Shown here: piece after piece, positions 1 to 7,656 of the stretch | Layout: the number at the start of each line of letters is the position of its first letter | How positions within the stretch are numbered: the first letter of the stretch is position 1 | Assembly: GCA_003523055.1 (NCBI GenBank) | Contig: DPHC01000005.1 | Coordinates: 3,820 to 67,819 of the forward strand | Source of the DNA: Dehalococcoidia bacterium | GTDB taxonomy: Bacteria; Chloroflexota; Dehalococcoidia; Lucifugimonadales; UBA3495 | Length of the DNA stretch: 64,000 nucleotides | Direction of reading: 5' to 3' | The notes under the pieces: model-generated | Database searches by the model: none | Told to the model about the DNA's origin: nothing | What the model saw: only the letters and a program-made list of their open reading frames with translations | Translations under genes and position numbers: made by a program

Positions 1-338
1 ACTTCTTCAGCAGATTCTGCTAAAACATTTCCAAATACGTGAGGATGGCGCCTTACCATTTTATTTATTAACCCTTCCACTACATTATTTATTGAAAGAT
101 CATTAGTTTCAGAAGTTATTTGAGCATGAAGCATAATTTGCAACAGCAAATCTCCTAATTCCTCTATCAATCCTTCGGTATCATTTTGCTCAATTGTTTC
201 TAAAACTTCATAACATTCCTCAATAAGGTTACGTTTTAAAGAATCGTGAGTTTGTTTTCTATCCCACGGGCATCCGTTTTCAGAGCGTAAGGTTGAAATT
301 AGTTCTACTAACTCATTAAATTTATTTTCTCCAGGCAT
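1..338 (-). CDS. mazG: MazG-type nucleotide pyrophosphohydrolase, 5' part only
   Basis: The gene reads off the left edge, so only about 112 N-terminal codons are present. The translation contains the MazG signature CPWDRKQTHDSL near residue 25, the metal-binding acidic helix IEECYEVLE, and EELGDLLLQI. Family members hydrolyse (d)NTPs to monophosphate and pyrophosphate, which cleans the nucleotide pool and lowers alarmone levels. The start is ATG at 336-338, preceded by a strong GAGGAGG ribosome site. It is divergent from the membrane protein at 415. The C-terminal half and any second MazG repeat lie outside the window. Confidence 0.93.
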   Translation of the reverse strand, partial: MPGENKFNELVELISTLRSENGCPWDRKQTHDSLKRNLIEECYEVLETIEQNDTEGLIEELGDLLLQIMLHAQITSETNDLSINNVVEGLINKMVRRHPHVFGNVLAESAEE

Positions 339-414
339 TTTCCTCCTCATAACTACTCAATACTTAAAGTATGTAGTGTTTATTTAATCAACATCTGTAT
401 AATTAGACTGTAAT

Positions 415-1104
415 ATGTACAAAAACATTAAATCGTCTTTACTATTCCAAGGTCTATTCATTATAAGCCTTGGGACAGCAATAATAACCGGATCATTGAT
501 ATGGAATATAAATGATATTGGCTACCAGTCTAAAAGTTTTGCAACTCATAATATTTCAATTCAAACTGGATTAAATGAATCTGAGCTACACGACATAGCA
601 AAATCAATCCGCGCTTATTTTAATTCATCCCAAGAATCACTAGATGTAAGCTTCCCTTCATATCCAGAATACAAGGTGTTTAACGAAAAAGAAGTAGCAC
701 ACATGAAAGATGTGAAACATATCATTCACTACGTTTATGGCTTTTTTCTGTTCAGTTTAATATACGTTTTTATTTTTATAATGAGTTACGCTGCCTCCAA
801 TAATGAATATAAAAGACGCCTACTTGATCTAATATCTTTATCAGCATTTTGTACTCTTTTATTAATAACACTCTTTTCGCTTGGAATGTTATTTGCATTC
901 AATAAAATGTTTTTATTATTCCATTTAATCAGTTTCAATAATGATTATTGGATTTTAGATCCCTATACTGATTACTTATTGATTCTTTATCCCTACCCTT
1001 TTTGGTTCAATGTTTGTATACGGGTGGCAATCATGATCGTAGTTCCACTACTAGTTCTGATACCAGTTCCGTGGTTGATAAAAAAGAAAATTAAAATAAC
1101 TTGA
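415..1104 (+). CDS. TIGR01906/DUF1461 membrane protein, related to lipoprotein intramolecular transacylase Lit
   Basis: This 229-residue integral membrane protein has about four helices (near residues 8-28, 105-128, 139-163 and 200-222) and a large outside loop after the first. It carries the two hallmarks of the TIGR01906 family: FNEKEVAHMKDV with His96 and FLLFHLISFNNDYWILDP with His170. In Firmicutes, members called Lit move an acyl chain from the lipid moiety of lipoproteins to the N-terminal cysteine, and two histidines are essential. Whether this homologue does the same is inference; several lipoproteins are encoded in this window. No clear Shine-Dalgarno precedes the ATG, so the start is the least certain part. 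The next gene (CDGSH) is 68 bp downstream on the same strand. Confidence 0.75.
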   Translation: MYKNIKSSLLFQGLFIISLGTAIITGSLIWNINDIGYQSKSFATHNISIQTGLNESELHDIAKSIRAYFNSSQESLDVSFPSYPEYKVFNEKEVAHMKDVKHIIHYVYGFFLFSLIYVFIFIMSYAASNNEYKRRLLDLISLSAFCTLLLITLFSLGMLFAFNKMFLLFHLISFNNDYWILDPYTDYLLILYPYPFWFNVCIRVAIMIVVPLLVLIPVPWLIKKKIKIT

Positions 1105-1172
1105 CCTCTATCTCATTAAATGTGAAACTTCACTTCTTATAAGATTTAACCTAAAGAGAGAGGAGAAAATAA

Positions 1173-1379
1173 ATGGCTGATGTAAATGTAGAAGTTAGAG
1201 AAAATGGACCACTAAGAATCACAGGACCTATAAGCATAACTGACAAGGACGGGAATGCTTACAGCATTCCTGAAGGACAATGGGTTTCATTTTGCAGATG
1301 TGGACTGTCAGAAAATAAACCTTTTTGCGACAGCGCTCACAGATCTGGTGGGTTCGAAGCTGATTCAGTAGCAAAATAA
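1173..1379 (+). CDS. CDGSH-type iron-sulfur protein
   Basis: A 68-residue protein with one CDGSH domain. Cys41, Cys43, Cys52 and His56 lie in FCRCGLSENKPFCDSAH, the C-x-C-x8-C-x3-H pattern that binds a redox-active, labile [2Fe-2S] cluster. The usual CDGSH tetrad reads CDSAH here, a common bacterial variant. Bacterial members are small soluble proteins tied to electron transfer or Fe-S/redox sensing; the partner here is unknown. The ATG follows a strong GGAG site. A perfect 18-bp inverted repeat just after the stop probably ends the transcript. Confidence 0.9.
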   Translation: MADVNVEVRENGPLRITGPISITDKDGNAYSIPEGQWVSFCRCGLSENKPFCDSAHRSGGFEADSVAK

Positions 1380-1386
1380 CACAATG

Positions 1387-1427
1387 TTTGGTTACATAAT
1401 TCTAGAAATTAGAATTATGTAACCAAA
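1387..1427. terminator. Perfect 18-bp inverted repeat, probable bidirectional terminator
   Basis: The arms at 1387-1404 and 1410-1427 are perfect reverse complements around a 5-nt loop (GAAAT). The repeat sits between the convergent 3' ends of the CDGSH gene and the nitroreductase remnant. It lacks a strong T-tract on either side, so it may work as an mRNA 3'-end stabiliser as well as a terminator. Confidence 0.6.
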
Positions 1428-1432
1428 ACTCA

Positions 1433-1681
1433 TTATAACCAGGTAGTAAGTTGACCATAGTTTATTCTCGATTTTTCTACAACTCGATCCGAATATCCAA
1501 TTGTTAAAATTCCGACATATTTAGCTTCATATTCGACTCTTAATATATTCTCCAAATCCTCTATTTTACCCAAACGACCTGTGGAGCAACTGACAGATAA
1601 TCCCATAGACGTCGCGGCTAACTGAATGTTTTGAATCGCACAGCATACTGCTCCATAATTTTCTTCAGTTATTTCTTCTTC
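1433..1681 (-). pseudogene. C-terminal remnant of a nitroreductase-family gene
   Basis: Read on the minus strand, 82 open codons end in TAA at 1433-1435. They begin EENYGAVCCAIQNIQLAATS, followed by MGLSVSCSTGRLG, the middle-to-C-terminal helix and FMN-site region of nitroreductase/NADH-oxidase proteins. An in-frame TAA at 1682-1684 lies directly upstream, there is no start codon, and no N-terminal half is recognisable in any frame up to 1880. It is a decayed gene, most likely after deletion of its 5' half. It was probably an FMN-dependent nitro- or quinone reductase. Confidence 0.7.
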
Positions 1682-1884
1682 TTATTGCAATTATCGATAC
1701 TAATGCTAATAGTGCAGGGTTAATCTTCAGCTGAAGATACCACTTTAGCCGTTAAAGTTATATGCGCGTAAAGTAGCGATTTGAGTGTTCAATATACTGA
1801 CATGTTTTAAATTTCAAAATCTAATTAATATCATAAAATTATGTTCAAGTAAGAATTTGACGGTTAATAGGAGTTAATATCATC

Positions 1885-2148
1885 ATGTCAGTAAAAATAG
1901 TGGTTTCATTCGAAGTCGAAAACTGGGATAACTTTAAAGCAAAATTTGATAGCTTCGAACCTTTCAGGACGGAAGCAAAAGTAACTGCTAATGCGTATAA
2001 GCAAGTCGGAACTACGAATACAGTATTTATTATTGGAGATGCGCCTTCTATAGAAGTATTCCAGGCATTCTCCGGGTCTGATGCTCAAGCAGAAAGAATG
2101 AAATCCGCAGGCGTAAAATCAGCTCCTAATGTAGTAGTTCTGGAGTGA
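1885..2148 (+). CDS. Small hypothetical protein, possible ferredoxin-like alpha/beta dimer
   Basis: An 87-residue protein beginning MSVKIVVSFEVENWDNFKAKF. Its layout of strand, helix, two strands, helix and strand, and the ending SAPNVVVLE, resembles dimeric alpha/beta-barrel proteins (stress-responsive or monooxygenase-like small proteins). I do not recognise a named family. There are no cysteines, metal motifs or membrane segments, so it should be cytosolic. AGGAG lies about 11 nt before the ATG. The next gene on the same strand (DUF3303) is of similar size and likely fold, which suggests a shared role, but this is inference. Confidence 0.65.
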   Translation: MSVKIVVSFEVENWDNFKAKFDSFEPFRTEAKVTANAYKQVGTTNTVFIIGDAPSIEVFQAFSGSDAQAERMKSAGVKSAPNVVVLE

Positions 2149-2269
2149 TAATAGCCTAAACTCACAGTATTACGATTAAGAATGTTGATATTCTGAATAT
2201 GGAATTTTTGTCCATATTCAGTGTATACTCTTTTCCTATATAAAAAACAAATCAGTGAGGGATAATACA

Positions 2270-2575
2270 ATGATTTTCATGTGCACATATCAAATCGACC
2301 GAGACAAGCAAGCGGCTTGTCAAGCATTTTTTGCGAGTATGACTGACGAGCAAATTGCCGGCGAATACCCAGATGGGGTCAAACAAATAGGGCGCTGGCA
2401 CGACTTACCAAATGGCACTGGCGTAGTAATAGTCGAAACTGACAACCAAGAAGGGTTAAATATGTGGATAATGGGTTGGTCAGCGATGGCTACTTTCCCG
2501 ATTATAACACCGGTAGTGGACGACGCTGACGGGCGAAAAATTGTTAATGCAATGCTAGCAGCTCAACAGGGATAA
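2270..2575 (+). CDS. DUF3303-type small protein
   Basis: A 101-residue cytosolic protein starting MIFMCTYQIDRDKQAACQAF. The central stretch DGVKQIGRWHDLPNGTGVVI and the tail ATFPIITPVVDD match the DUF3303 pattern, a dimeric alpha/beta-barrel-like family of unknown function. The ATG at 2270 was chosen because GAGGG lies 8 nt upstream; a GTG at 2255 in the same frame overlaps that ribosome site and is unlikely to be used. A strong hairpin terminator follows at 2581. Confidence 0.75.
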   Translation: MIFMCTYQIDRDKQAACQAFFASMTDEQIAGEYPDGVKQIGRWHDLPNGTGVVIVETDNQEGLNMWIMGWSAMATFPIITPVVDDADGRKIVNAMLAAQQG

Positions 2576-2580
2576 TTAAA

Positions 2581-2620
2581 AGGATTCAGTGGTCCTTTTA
2601 GGGCCACTGAATCCTAATTT
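2581..2620 (+). terminator. Hairpin terminator after the DUF3303 gene
   Basis: Arms 2581-2595 and 2601-2615 form a 15-bp stem with a single G.T pair around a TTTTA loop, followed by a short AATTT tail. It also lies downstream of the convergent nuclease gene. Confidence 0.75.
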
Positions 2621-2663
2621 ATAACTCCAAATTCCTGAGAAATTTGTAAATATTATCATTTAG

Positions 2664-3131
2664 TTATTTGCATTGCTTCCATAGACCCAAATTATTTTCT
2701 ATAGCTTCTTGTTCAAGCATTTCCAAATAATCATATAAATGACCGGGATTGTTGTAATCTTCTGCAAAAGCATATCCTTCTGATACTAAGACCGCATTCA
2801 CAAATACACCTTCAACGTATACGTATCTTAGTAATCTTCCATAAATGTCTTTATCTGTATTGCTTTGTTTTAATGTAATGTATTTGTTTTCTACTAGTTC
2901 TTTATTGCGTTGGTGTGCCTGAGGACCAAAGCATTCAATAGGCTTATTGGGGTGTACTGTTTCTGGAGTGTCAATATCGAGATACCTGACACGCTCACCA
3001 TTACTTAATAAGATAGTATCTCCATCAACTACTCTTTGGACAAGAATTGCATTTGTAGATTGTGAGCAACTTATAAGAATCAGAATTAGAATAATCAATA
3101 TCATAAATGCTATAGATCTATTGAAATTCAA
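2664..3131 (-). CDS. Thermonuclease (SNase)-family lipoprotein
   Basis: A 155-residue secreted nuclease. Residues 1-22 form a lipoprotein signal peptide ending in lipobox Cys22 (LISCSQ). The SNase domain follows, with DGDT at 37-40, Arg49, Glu57 (DIDTPE) and Arg99 (DIYGR), the equivalents of the three catalytic residues of staphylococcal nuclease. It should cleave DNA or RNA at the cell surface, perhaps for nutrient scavenging. TTG at 3131 is preferred because GGAGG lies 5 nt upstream and it gives an ideal signal peptide; ATG at 3104 is the alternative. Longer versions add an implausible 58-residue leader. Confidence 0.85.
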   Translation of the reverse strand: MNFNRSIAFMILIILILILISCSQSTNAILVQRVVDGDTILLSNGERVRYLDIDTPETVHPNKPIECFGPQAHQRNKELVENKYITLKQSNTDKDIYGRLLRYVYVEGVFVNAVLVSEGYAFAEDYNNPGHLYDYLEMLEQEAIENNLGLWKQCK

Positions 3132-3252
3132 TGCTGCCTCCAGATTAGAGGTTAAACTTTTCAAGAAAATTAATTTGATAACTTTTCCAAGAAGACATGA
3201 TTTTCGTAAATCTCCTAAAGTTCGGATCTTATTTAGGAAGTATGATAAGTGA

Positions 3253-3606
3253 TTAGAGTATGCCCCAAAAGCCGATACACGACAAGAATAATAGGCCAAA
3301 TACAATCAATGAAATAATTCCACAGCCTGCTAAAAATCCTACAGGGTTTCTTAAAGGCATTGCTAGAACACTTTGTTGAACGCCTTGGTTTTGTCCAGAT
3401 TTCCTCACATACTTAGGAACACTTTCAATGGAGGTACTATCTCCCCGTTGATAACCACATGATTTGCAAAATTTGGAATCTGTATCAAGTTCATTAGAAC
3501 ATCTCTGGCATGCATTTGATTGGCTCAAATCATTGCCGCATCCATCACAAAACTGTTGGCCATTAGTTACGGAACTGTTGCAAGAAGAGCACGATAAACC
3601 TGCCAT
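3253..3606 (-). CDS. Double zinc-ribbon membrane-anchored protein
   Basis: A 117-residue protein with two CxxC...CxxC zinc ribbons in its first 55 residues (CSSC/CDGC and CQRC/CKSC), a polar linker, and one C-terminal transmembrane helix starting near GFLAGCGIISLIVF. Such zinc-ribbon plus TM proteins are common in Chloroflexota and Firmicutes. Their role is unknown, with protein-protein contact the usual guess. The ATG at 3606 has GGAGGT immediately upstream; the in-frame upstream ATG lacks such a site. It lies 121 bp before the nuclease gene on the same strand. Confidence 0.75.
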   Translation of the reverse strand: MAGLSCSSCNSSVTNGQQFCDGCGNDLSQSNACQRCSNELDTDSKFCKSCGYQRGDSTSIESVPKYVRKSGQNQGVQQSVLAMPLRNPVGFLAGCGIISLIVFGLLFLSCIGFWGIL

Positions 3607-3682
3607 ACTACCTCCAATCAATAAATCCAGTTACGAATTACCATAATATACTCCATTGATTCTAGAGTGTCACTTTAGAAAA

Positions 3683-4720
3683 TTAATTTGACAACTTTTC
3701 CAAAACGATTTTGTTACAAGCTTCAACGGTACTAATTTTTTGGTCATCGGAAATTTTTAAAATATTAGACGTAATATCAAAGATCCTTTCTGTCTTTTCC
3801 CTTGATTTCAACTCGCTATATTCCGCACCAATTTCACAAGAAGCGTTAATAATTCCGCCAGCATTAATTACATAGTCAGGCGCATAAATAATCCCAGCTT
3901 CGCTAAGAAGTGCACACATTTCATCTGATTCCAGTTGGTTATTGGCACCTCCCGCAATGATTTGTGCGGATAATCTAGGAATAGTGTTGGAGTTTATTGT
4001 TCCTCCTAGAGCGCAAGGAGAAAAAATGTCAGATTTGGCATCATAAATTTCAGAAACACCAACTATTTGAGCTCCTAATTCAGATGCTTGCTTAAGTTTA
4101 AAATCATCTATATCAGTGGCTATGATATTCACTCCTTCTTTTACAAGATGGATAGCCGCTTGCTTGGCAACCTTACCAAATCCCTGAAACGCTACTGTTT
4201 TCCCTGATAGTGAGTCCGTTCCCCAAATATGATTAGCGCATGCCTTCATTCCCAGGTAAACTCCTAACCCTGTCATTATTGAAGTGTCTCCTGAACCGCC
4301 CTGATTTACAGGTAATCCAACAACATGTTTGGTTTCTTCAGAAATCCACTGCAAATCGTTTACATCGCTTCCAACATCCGTTGTAGTTATATATTTACCG
4401 CCTAAGGTGTCTACAAATCTGCCATACGATTTAATCAATTCTTCAGTCTTGGATTGATTCTTGTTTAATAAAATAACTCCCTTTCCTCCACCTAGTTCTA
4501 AACCTGCCATAGCGGATTTATACGTCATAGCCTTGGACAAATTAAGAACATCTTTCAGTGCCGCTTCTTCAGATTCATATGGCCAAATTCTCAGACCTCC
4601 ACAAGTTGGTCCTAATGTTGAATTATGAACCGCAATAATGGACTTTAGTCCTATTGTCTTATCTTGGAAAAAGCTGACCATTTCATGCCCGGGTATAGAG
4701 ATATTTTCAAAAACTCCCAT
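3683..4720 (-). CDS. Leucine/valine-type amino acid dehydrogenase
   Basis: A 345-residue NAD-dependent dehydrogenase of the Glu/Leu/Phe/Val family, close to the usual LeuDH length. The substrate region has CGGLRIWPY near 40-48 and MTYKSAMAGLELGGGKG, with Lys68 and catalytic Lys80 in the positions expected for LeuDH. The Rossmann fingerprint FQGFGKVAKQAA follows, and the NAGGIIN motif lies near the end. It reversibly deaminates branched-chain amino acids to 2-oxoacids. ATG at 4720 is chosen because AGGTGA lies just upstream; ATG at 4735 has no ribosome site. It is divergent from the cyclophilin gene. Exact substrate preference cannot be read from sequence. Confidence 0.88.
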   Translation of the reverse strand: MGVFENISIPGHEMVSFFQDKTIGLKSIIAVHNSTLGPTCGGLRIWPYESEEAALKDVLNLSKAMTYKSAMAGLELGGGKGVILLNKNQSKTEELIKSYGRFVDTLGGKYITTTDVGSDVNDLQWISEETKHVVGLPVNQGGSGDTSIMTGLGVYLGMKACANHIWGTDSLSGKTVAFQGFGKVAKQAAIHLVKEGVNIIATDIDDFKLKQASELGAQIVGVSEIYDAKSDIFSPCALGGTINSNTIPRLSAQIIAGGANNQLESDEMCALLSEAGIIYAPDYVINAGGIINASCEIGAEYSELKSREKTERIFDITSNILKISDDQKISTVEACNKIVLEKLSN

Positions 4721-4832
4721 TCGTTCACCTTCCATCTGTATGCATTTCTGAATTTCCTAGTATTTATTGTATACTGTGTAAGCATTCTGCACATAAAAAA
4801 TACTGATAATTTAATAATCATTCGGAGAAACA

Positions 4833-5360
4833 ATGATAAAAAGATATGACAATGCCCCAGAAAACAGTTTGGAAGAAGGGAAAAACTACTCTGCAATAAT
4901 TAAAACATCAAAAGGCGACATGACCCTGGAATTATTCACAGATGAAGTCCCCATAACCACAAACAATTTTATCTTCTTAGCCAGAGAAGGGTTCTATGAA
5001 AATGGGTGTTTTCATAGAATCATTAAAGATTTTATGGTTCAAGGTGGATGCCCAAGAGGAACTGGATCCGGTGGCCCTGGGTACCAATTCAATGATGAAG
5101 CTGTAACCAGGCCTTACACTAAAGGCACACTAGCCATGGCAAATGCAGGTCCCAATACAAATGGATCACAGTTTTTCATAGTTCACGGTGAAGATGTTCC
5201 ATTGCCACCAAATTACACTATATTTGGTTTATTAACTGATGGTGGAGAAGTACTTGAATCTTTGGCTAATGCTGCTATAGATTACACCAAACCTAGTGGT
5301 GAACAGAGTATTCCTGCTGAAAGACTCACAATTAACACCATTGAGATTATAGAAAGTTAA
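4833..5360 (+). CDS. Cyclophilin-type peptidyl-prolyl cis-trans isomerase
   Basis: A 175-residue cytosolic cyclophilin that speeds proline isomerisation during folding. The catalytic core is clear: FHRIIKDFMVQGG (Phe60, His61, Arg62, Gln70), GTGSGGPGYQF, and MANAGPNTNGSQFFI near 102-116. There is no signal peptide, unlike PpiA-type enzymes. GGAGA lies 4 nt before the ATG. It is divergent from the leucine-type dehydrogenase and convergent with the nucleoside hydrolase, whose stop is 21 bp away. Confidence 0.93.
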   Translation: MIKRYDNAPENSLEEGKNYSAIIKTSKGDMTLELFTDEVPITTNNFIFLAREGFYENGCFHRIIKDFMVQGGCPRGTGSGGPGYQFNDEAVTRPYTKGTLAMANAGPNTNGSQFFIVHGEDVPLPPNYTIFGLLTDGGEVLESLANAAIDYTKPSGEQSIPAERLTINTIEIIES

Positions 5361-5381
5361 ACCTTACAAAAAATCGATTAC

Positions 5382-6317
5382 CTAATATTTTCCCAACCGA
5401 TCTATGATCAAGTCAAAAAACTTATCAGCATCTACATGATTTACATAGAACACATTCTTAGGTCTGACAGTTGAACTCCACCAGTCTACAACTGTCATGC
5501 CTAAGGTTAGCTCAGAATTGATTTCTACTTCCACATTAATTAAACGCCCGTCATACAAATCTGGAGCTATCAAATAAGCAATTACGTTGGGATCATGAAG
5601 CGGAGCCCCTGAATAGCCATATTTCCTATTATTGAAACGTCCATAAAAGCCTAACATTTCAGCAGTAGCCTGAGCAGGCCCATTATTTAAATCTTTCAAC
5701 CTTTCAATGATGTCAAAAGATGCAATCACCTGATGGGTAACATCAAGTGGGTGCATTACTATAGGAATGCCTGAATGTAATACTTCATGTGCAGCTTCAG
5801 GATCAACATAAATATTAAATTCAGCACATGGAGTTACGTTTCCTCCTTCAAAAAAGCCTCCTCCCATTAAAACAATTTCTTTAATACGACTAGCTATACC
5901 GGGCTCTTGTCTTAAAGCCAACGCTATATTAGTTAGAGGACCTAACAGACATAGAGTTATAGTTTTAGGTTCTGCAGCCATAACGCTAGCAATTATAAAT
6001 TCAACAGCTCCAATAGGTTGGTACTCTATTTTAGGCTCAGGAAGTTCAGGTCCATCTAATCCAGTTTTACCATGGGCCTTCTCTGCGGTTCTCAATTTTC
6101 TCAGCATTGGCCTATCAGATCCTAAGTACACTGGAACCGCTGGTAGGTTAGCTAATTCTAAGATTTTACACGCATTACTAGCTGTCAAATGAAGTGGTAC
6201 ATTACCAGCTACACAAGTAATTCCTAGGACATCTAATTCATCAGACACAAGAGCTAATAATATTGCCACAGCGTCATCTTGTCCTGGATCAGTGTCTATA
6301 ATAATCTTCTGTGACAT
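5382..6317 (-). CDS. Inosine-uridine-preferring nucleoside hydrolase family protein
   Basis: A 311-residue enzyme of the IunH/RihA type that cleaves the N-glycosidic bond of nucleosides to free base and ribose. The Ca2+-binding signature DTDPGQDDA is at residues 8-16, CLLGPLTNIA and MGGGFFEGGN lie mid-protein, and PLHDPNVIAYL supplies the late metal ligand. It is the last gene of a minus-strand operon with the MFS carrier (1-nt gap) and rsmI. The carrier may import the substrate, though its subfamily is better known for carboxylates. No Shine-Dalgarno is visible at the ATG, which fits translational coupling. Confidence 0.9.
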   Translation of the reverse strand: MSQKIIIDTDPGQDDAVAILLALVSDELDVLGITCVAGNVPLHLTASNACKILELANLPAVPVYLGSDRPMLRKLRTAEKAHGKTGLDGPELPEPKIEYQPIGAVEFIIASVMAAEPKTITLCLLGPLTNIALALRQEPGIASRIKEIVLMGGGFFEGGNVTPCAEFNIYVDPEAAHEVLHSGIPIVMHPLDVTHQVIASFDIIERLKDLNNGPAQATAEMLGFYGRFNNRKYGYSGAPLHDPNVIAYLIAPDLYDGRLINVEVEINSELTLGMTVVDWWSSTVRPKNVFYVNHVDADKFFDLIIDRLGKY

Positions 6318-6318
6318 A

Positions 6319-7656
6319 TCAGGAAGTACTTATTTTATTGGGTTTTATTGGTTTTTTTGATATTAAAAACATAATAGCCCCTAACATACTGAATCCTGCA
6401 AGAATTAATATTGCCATATCATAACTGCCGGTTTCGTCTTTGATCCACCCTGCCATTAACGGTGAAATAAGCAATAGCACATTCATAGGAACTGTAGAAA
6501 TACCTAATATTTTCCCGAACGAATTTCTGCCAAAATAATCTCCTCTTATAGCTACGGTTAATGGATTTCTTCCCCCAAATCCCATTCCAAATAAAACACC
6601 AAACAGCACTAAAGATCCATAACTGTGGGCGAACAATAAGATTAAAACAGAGAAAGCTTGAATGGTGCTAAATATAAATAATGCTATATTTTTTGGCATA
6701 TGATCTCCCGCATAACCTCCCACTAATTGAAAGATTAAAGCCACGAAAATATAAACACTAACTATCTGTCCAGTTATAGTGATCGAAAATCCTAAATCTT
6801 TTATCATTAGTCCCAAATGTGAAAACATAGCCAAAATAATCATAGATGTGAAGCCATGCCCGAATGCTATAAACCAGAATACCGGTGTCTTAATAGCTTC
6901 CATTGCCGTAAAATCATCTGAATTATCCTCTGAGGCGTTCCCCAGTGCCTGAGATGAATCAACTATTAATGATGTTTTGTTCTCTATCCCATCAGGAAAT
7001 AATCCATATTGTGAAGGCCTATCTCGTATCAATCTAGAAATTGGAAAAGCCAGAACTAGTGTGGTAACACCTATGATGCCGGCAGTAAGCGACCACCCAA
7101 GTCTAGATTGTTCAGGGTCTATCAAATAAGCGATACCTGGTACTAAAATCAATGCACCCGCTCTACTTATCATGTTAGATACACCCATCGCCATAGCACG
7201 GTTTTTGATAAACCAATGATTAATTACGGTCATTGTCGGAAGCCAGCTTCCTAAACCTTGCCCCATGGCCATAATCAAATAAGCCACATAAAACATCCAA
7301 AGGTTTTTTACTTGGCTAAATAATAACCAACCACATCCACAAATTAACAACCCTATTAAAACCATTCTCCTGGTTCCAAATTTATCAGTGAGATATCCTT
7401 CTACAGGGCCCATAATCCCGCCTTCTACACGCGTAAAAGCTAAAGCAGCTCCAAGTTGAAGCCTAGACCATCCAAATTGAGATTCAACCGCAACAGCCCA
7501 AACTGACATGGCATGAAAAAGCGGAACAGTTGCAACAACCATAACTAGTCCGCTAACTACCGCTATCCACCATCCATAAAACACTTGACTTGGGTTGCGT
7601 AAAATGGCTGCGTTATTGATAAATCTATTCGTATGTTCTATAAGCTTAATTTTCAT
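6319..7656 (-). CDS. MFS transporter, monocarboxylate/oxalate-type
   Basis: A 445-residue, 12-helix major facilitator carrier. It has the subgroup opening VFYGWWIAVVSG, the loop 2-3 motif DKFGTRRM, and a charged central loop (about 225-250) between the two six-helix halves. This subgroup moves small carboxylates by proton symport or antiport. The start overlaps the end of rsmI by 11 nt, so the two are translationally coupled. The nucleoside hydrolase follows at once, which might make ribonucleosides or an allied metabolite the cargo. A relative is encoded at 49830. Confidence 0.85.
   Translation of the reverse strand: MKIKLIEHTNRFINNAAILRNPSQVFYGWWIAVVSGLVMVVATVPLFHAMSVWAVAVESQFGWSRLQLGAALAFTRVEGGIMGPVEGYLTDKFGTRRMVLIGLLICGCGWLLFSQVKNLWMFYVAYLIMAMGQGLGSWLPTMTVINHWFIKNRAMAMGVSNMISRAGALILVPGIAYLIDPEQSRLGWSLTAGIIGVTTLVLAFPISRLIRDRPSQYGLFPDGIENKTSLIVDSSQALGNASEDNSDDFTAMEAIKTPVFWFIAFGHGFTSMIILAMFSHLGLMIKDLGFSITITGQIVSVYIFVALIFQLVGGYAGDHMPKNIALFIFSTIQAFSVLILLFAHSYGSLVLFGVLFGMGFGGRNPLTVAIRGDYFGRNSFGKILGISTVPMNVLLLISPLMAGWIKDETGSYDMAILILAGFSMLGAIMFLISKKPIKPNKISTS

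Noticed and set aside
1686..1760. Short hydrophobic tail ending in basic residues (LLALVSIIAIRRRNN) like a sorting signal
   Set aside because: It is only about 24 codons after a stop, without start codon or gene body; likely chance in AT-rich DNA.
2947..3252. 101-residue + strand frame opposite the nuclease gene
   Set aside because: It lies antisense to a clear SNase gene, has no ribosome site and reads as low-complexity Ile/Arg text.
3132..3305. Longer N-terminus of the SNase lipoprotein
   Set aside because: It would bury the signal peptide behind 58 residues and overlap the zinc-ribbon gene; TTG 3131 has GGAGG at the right distance.
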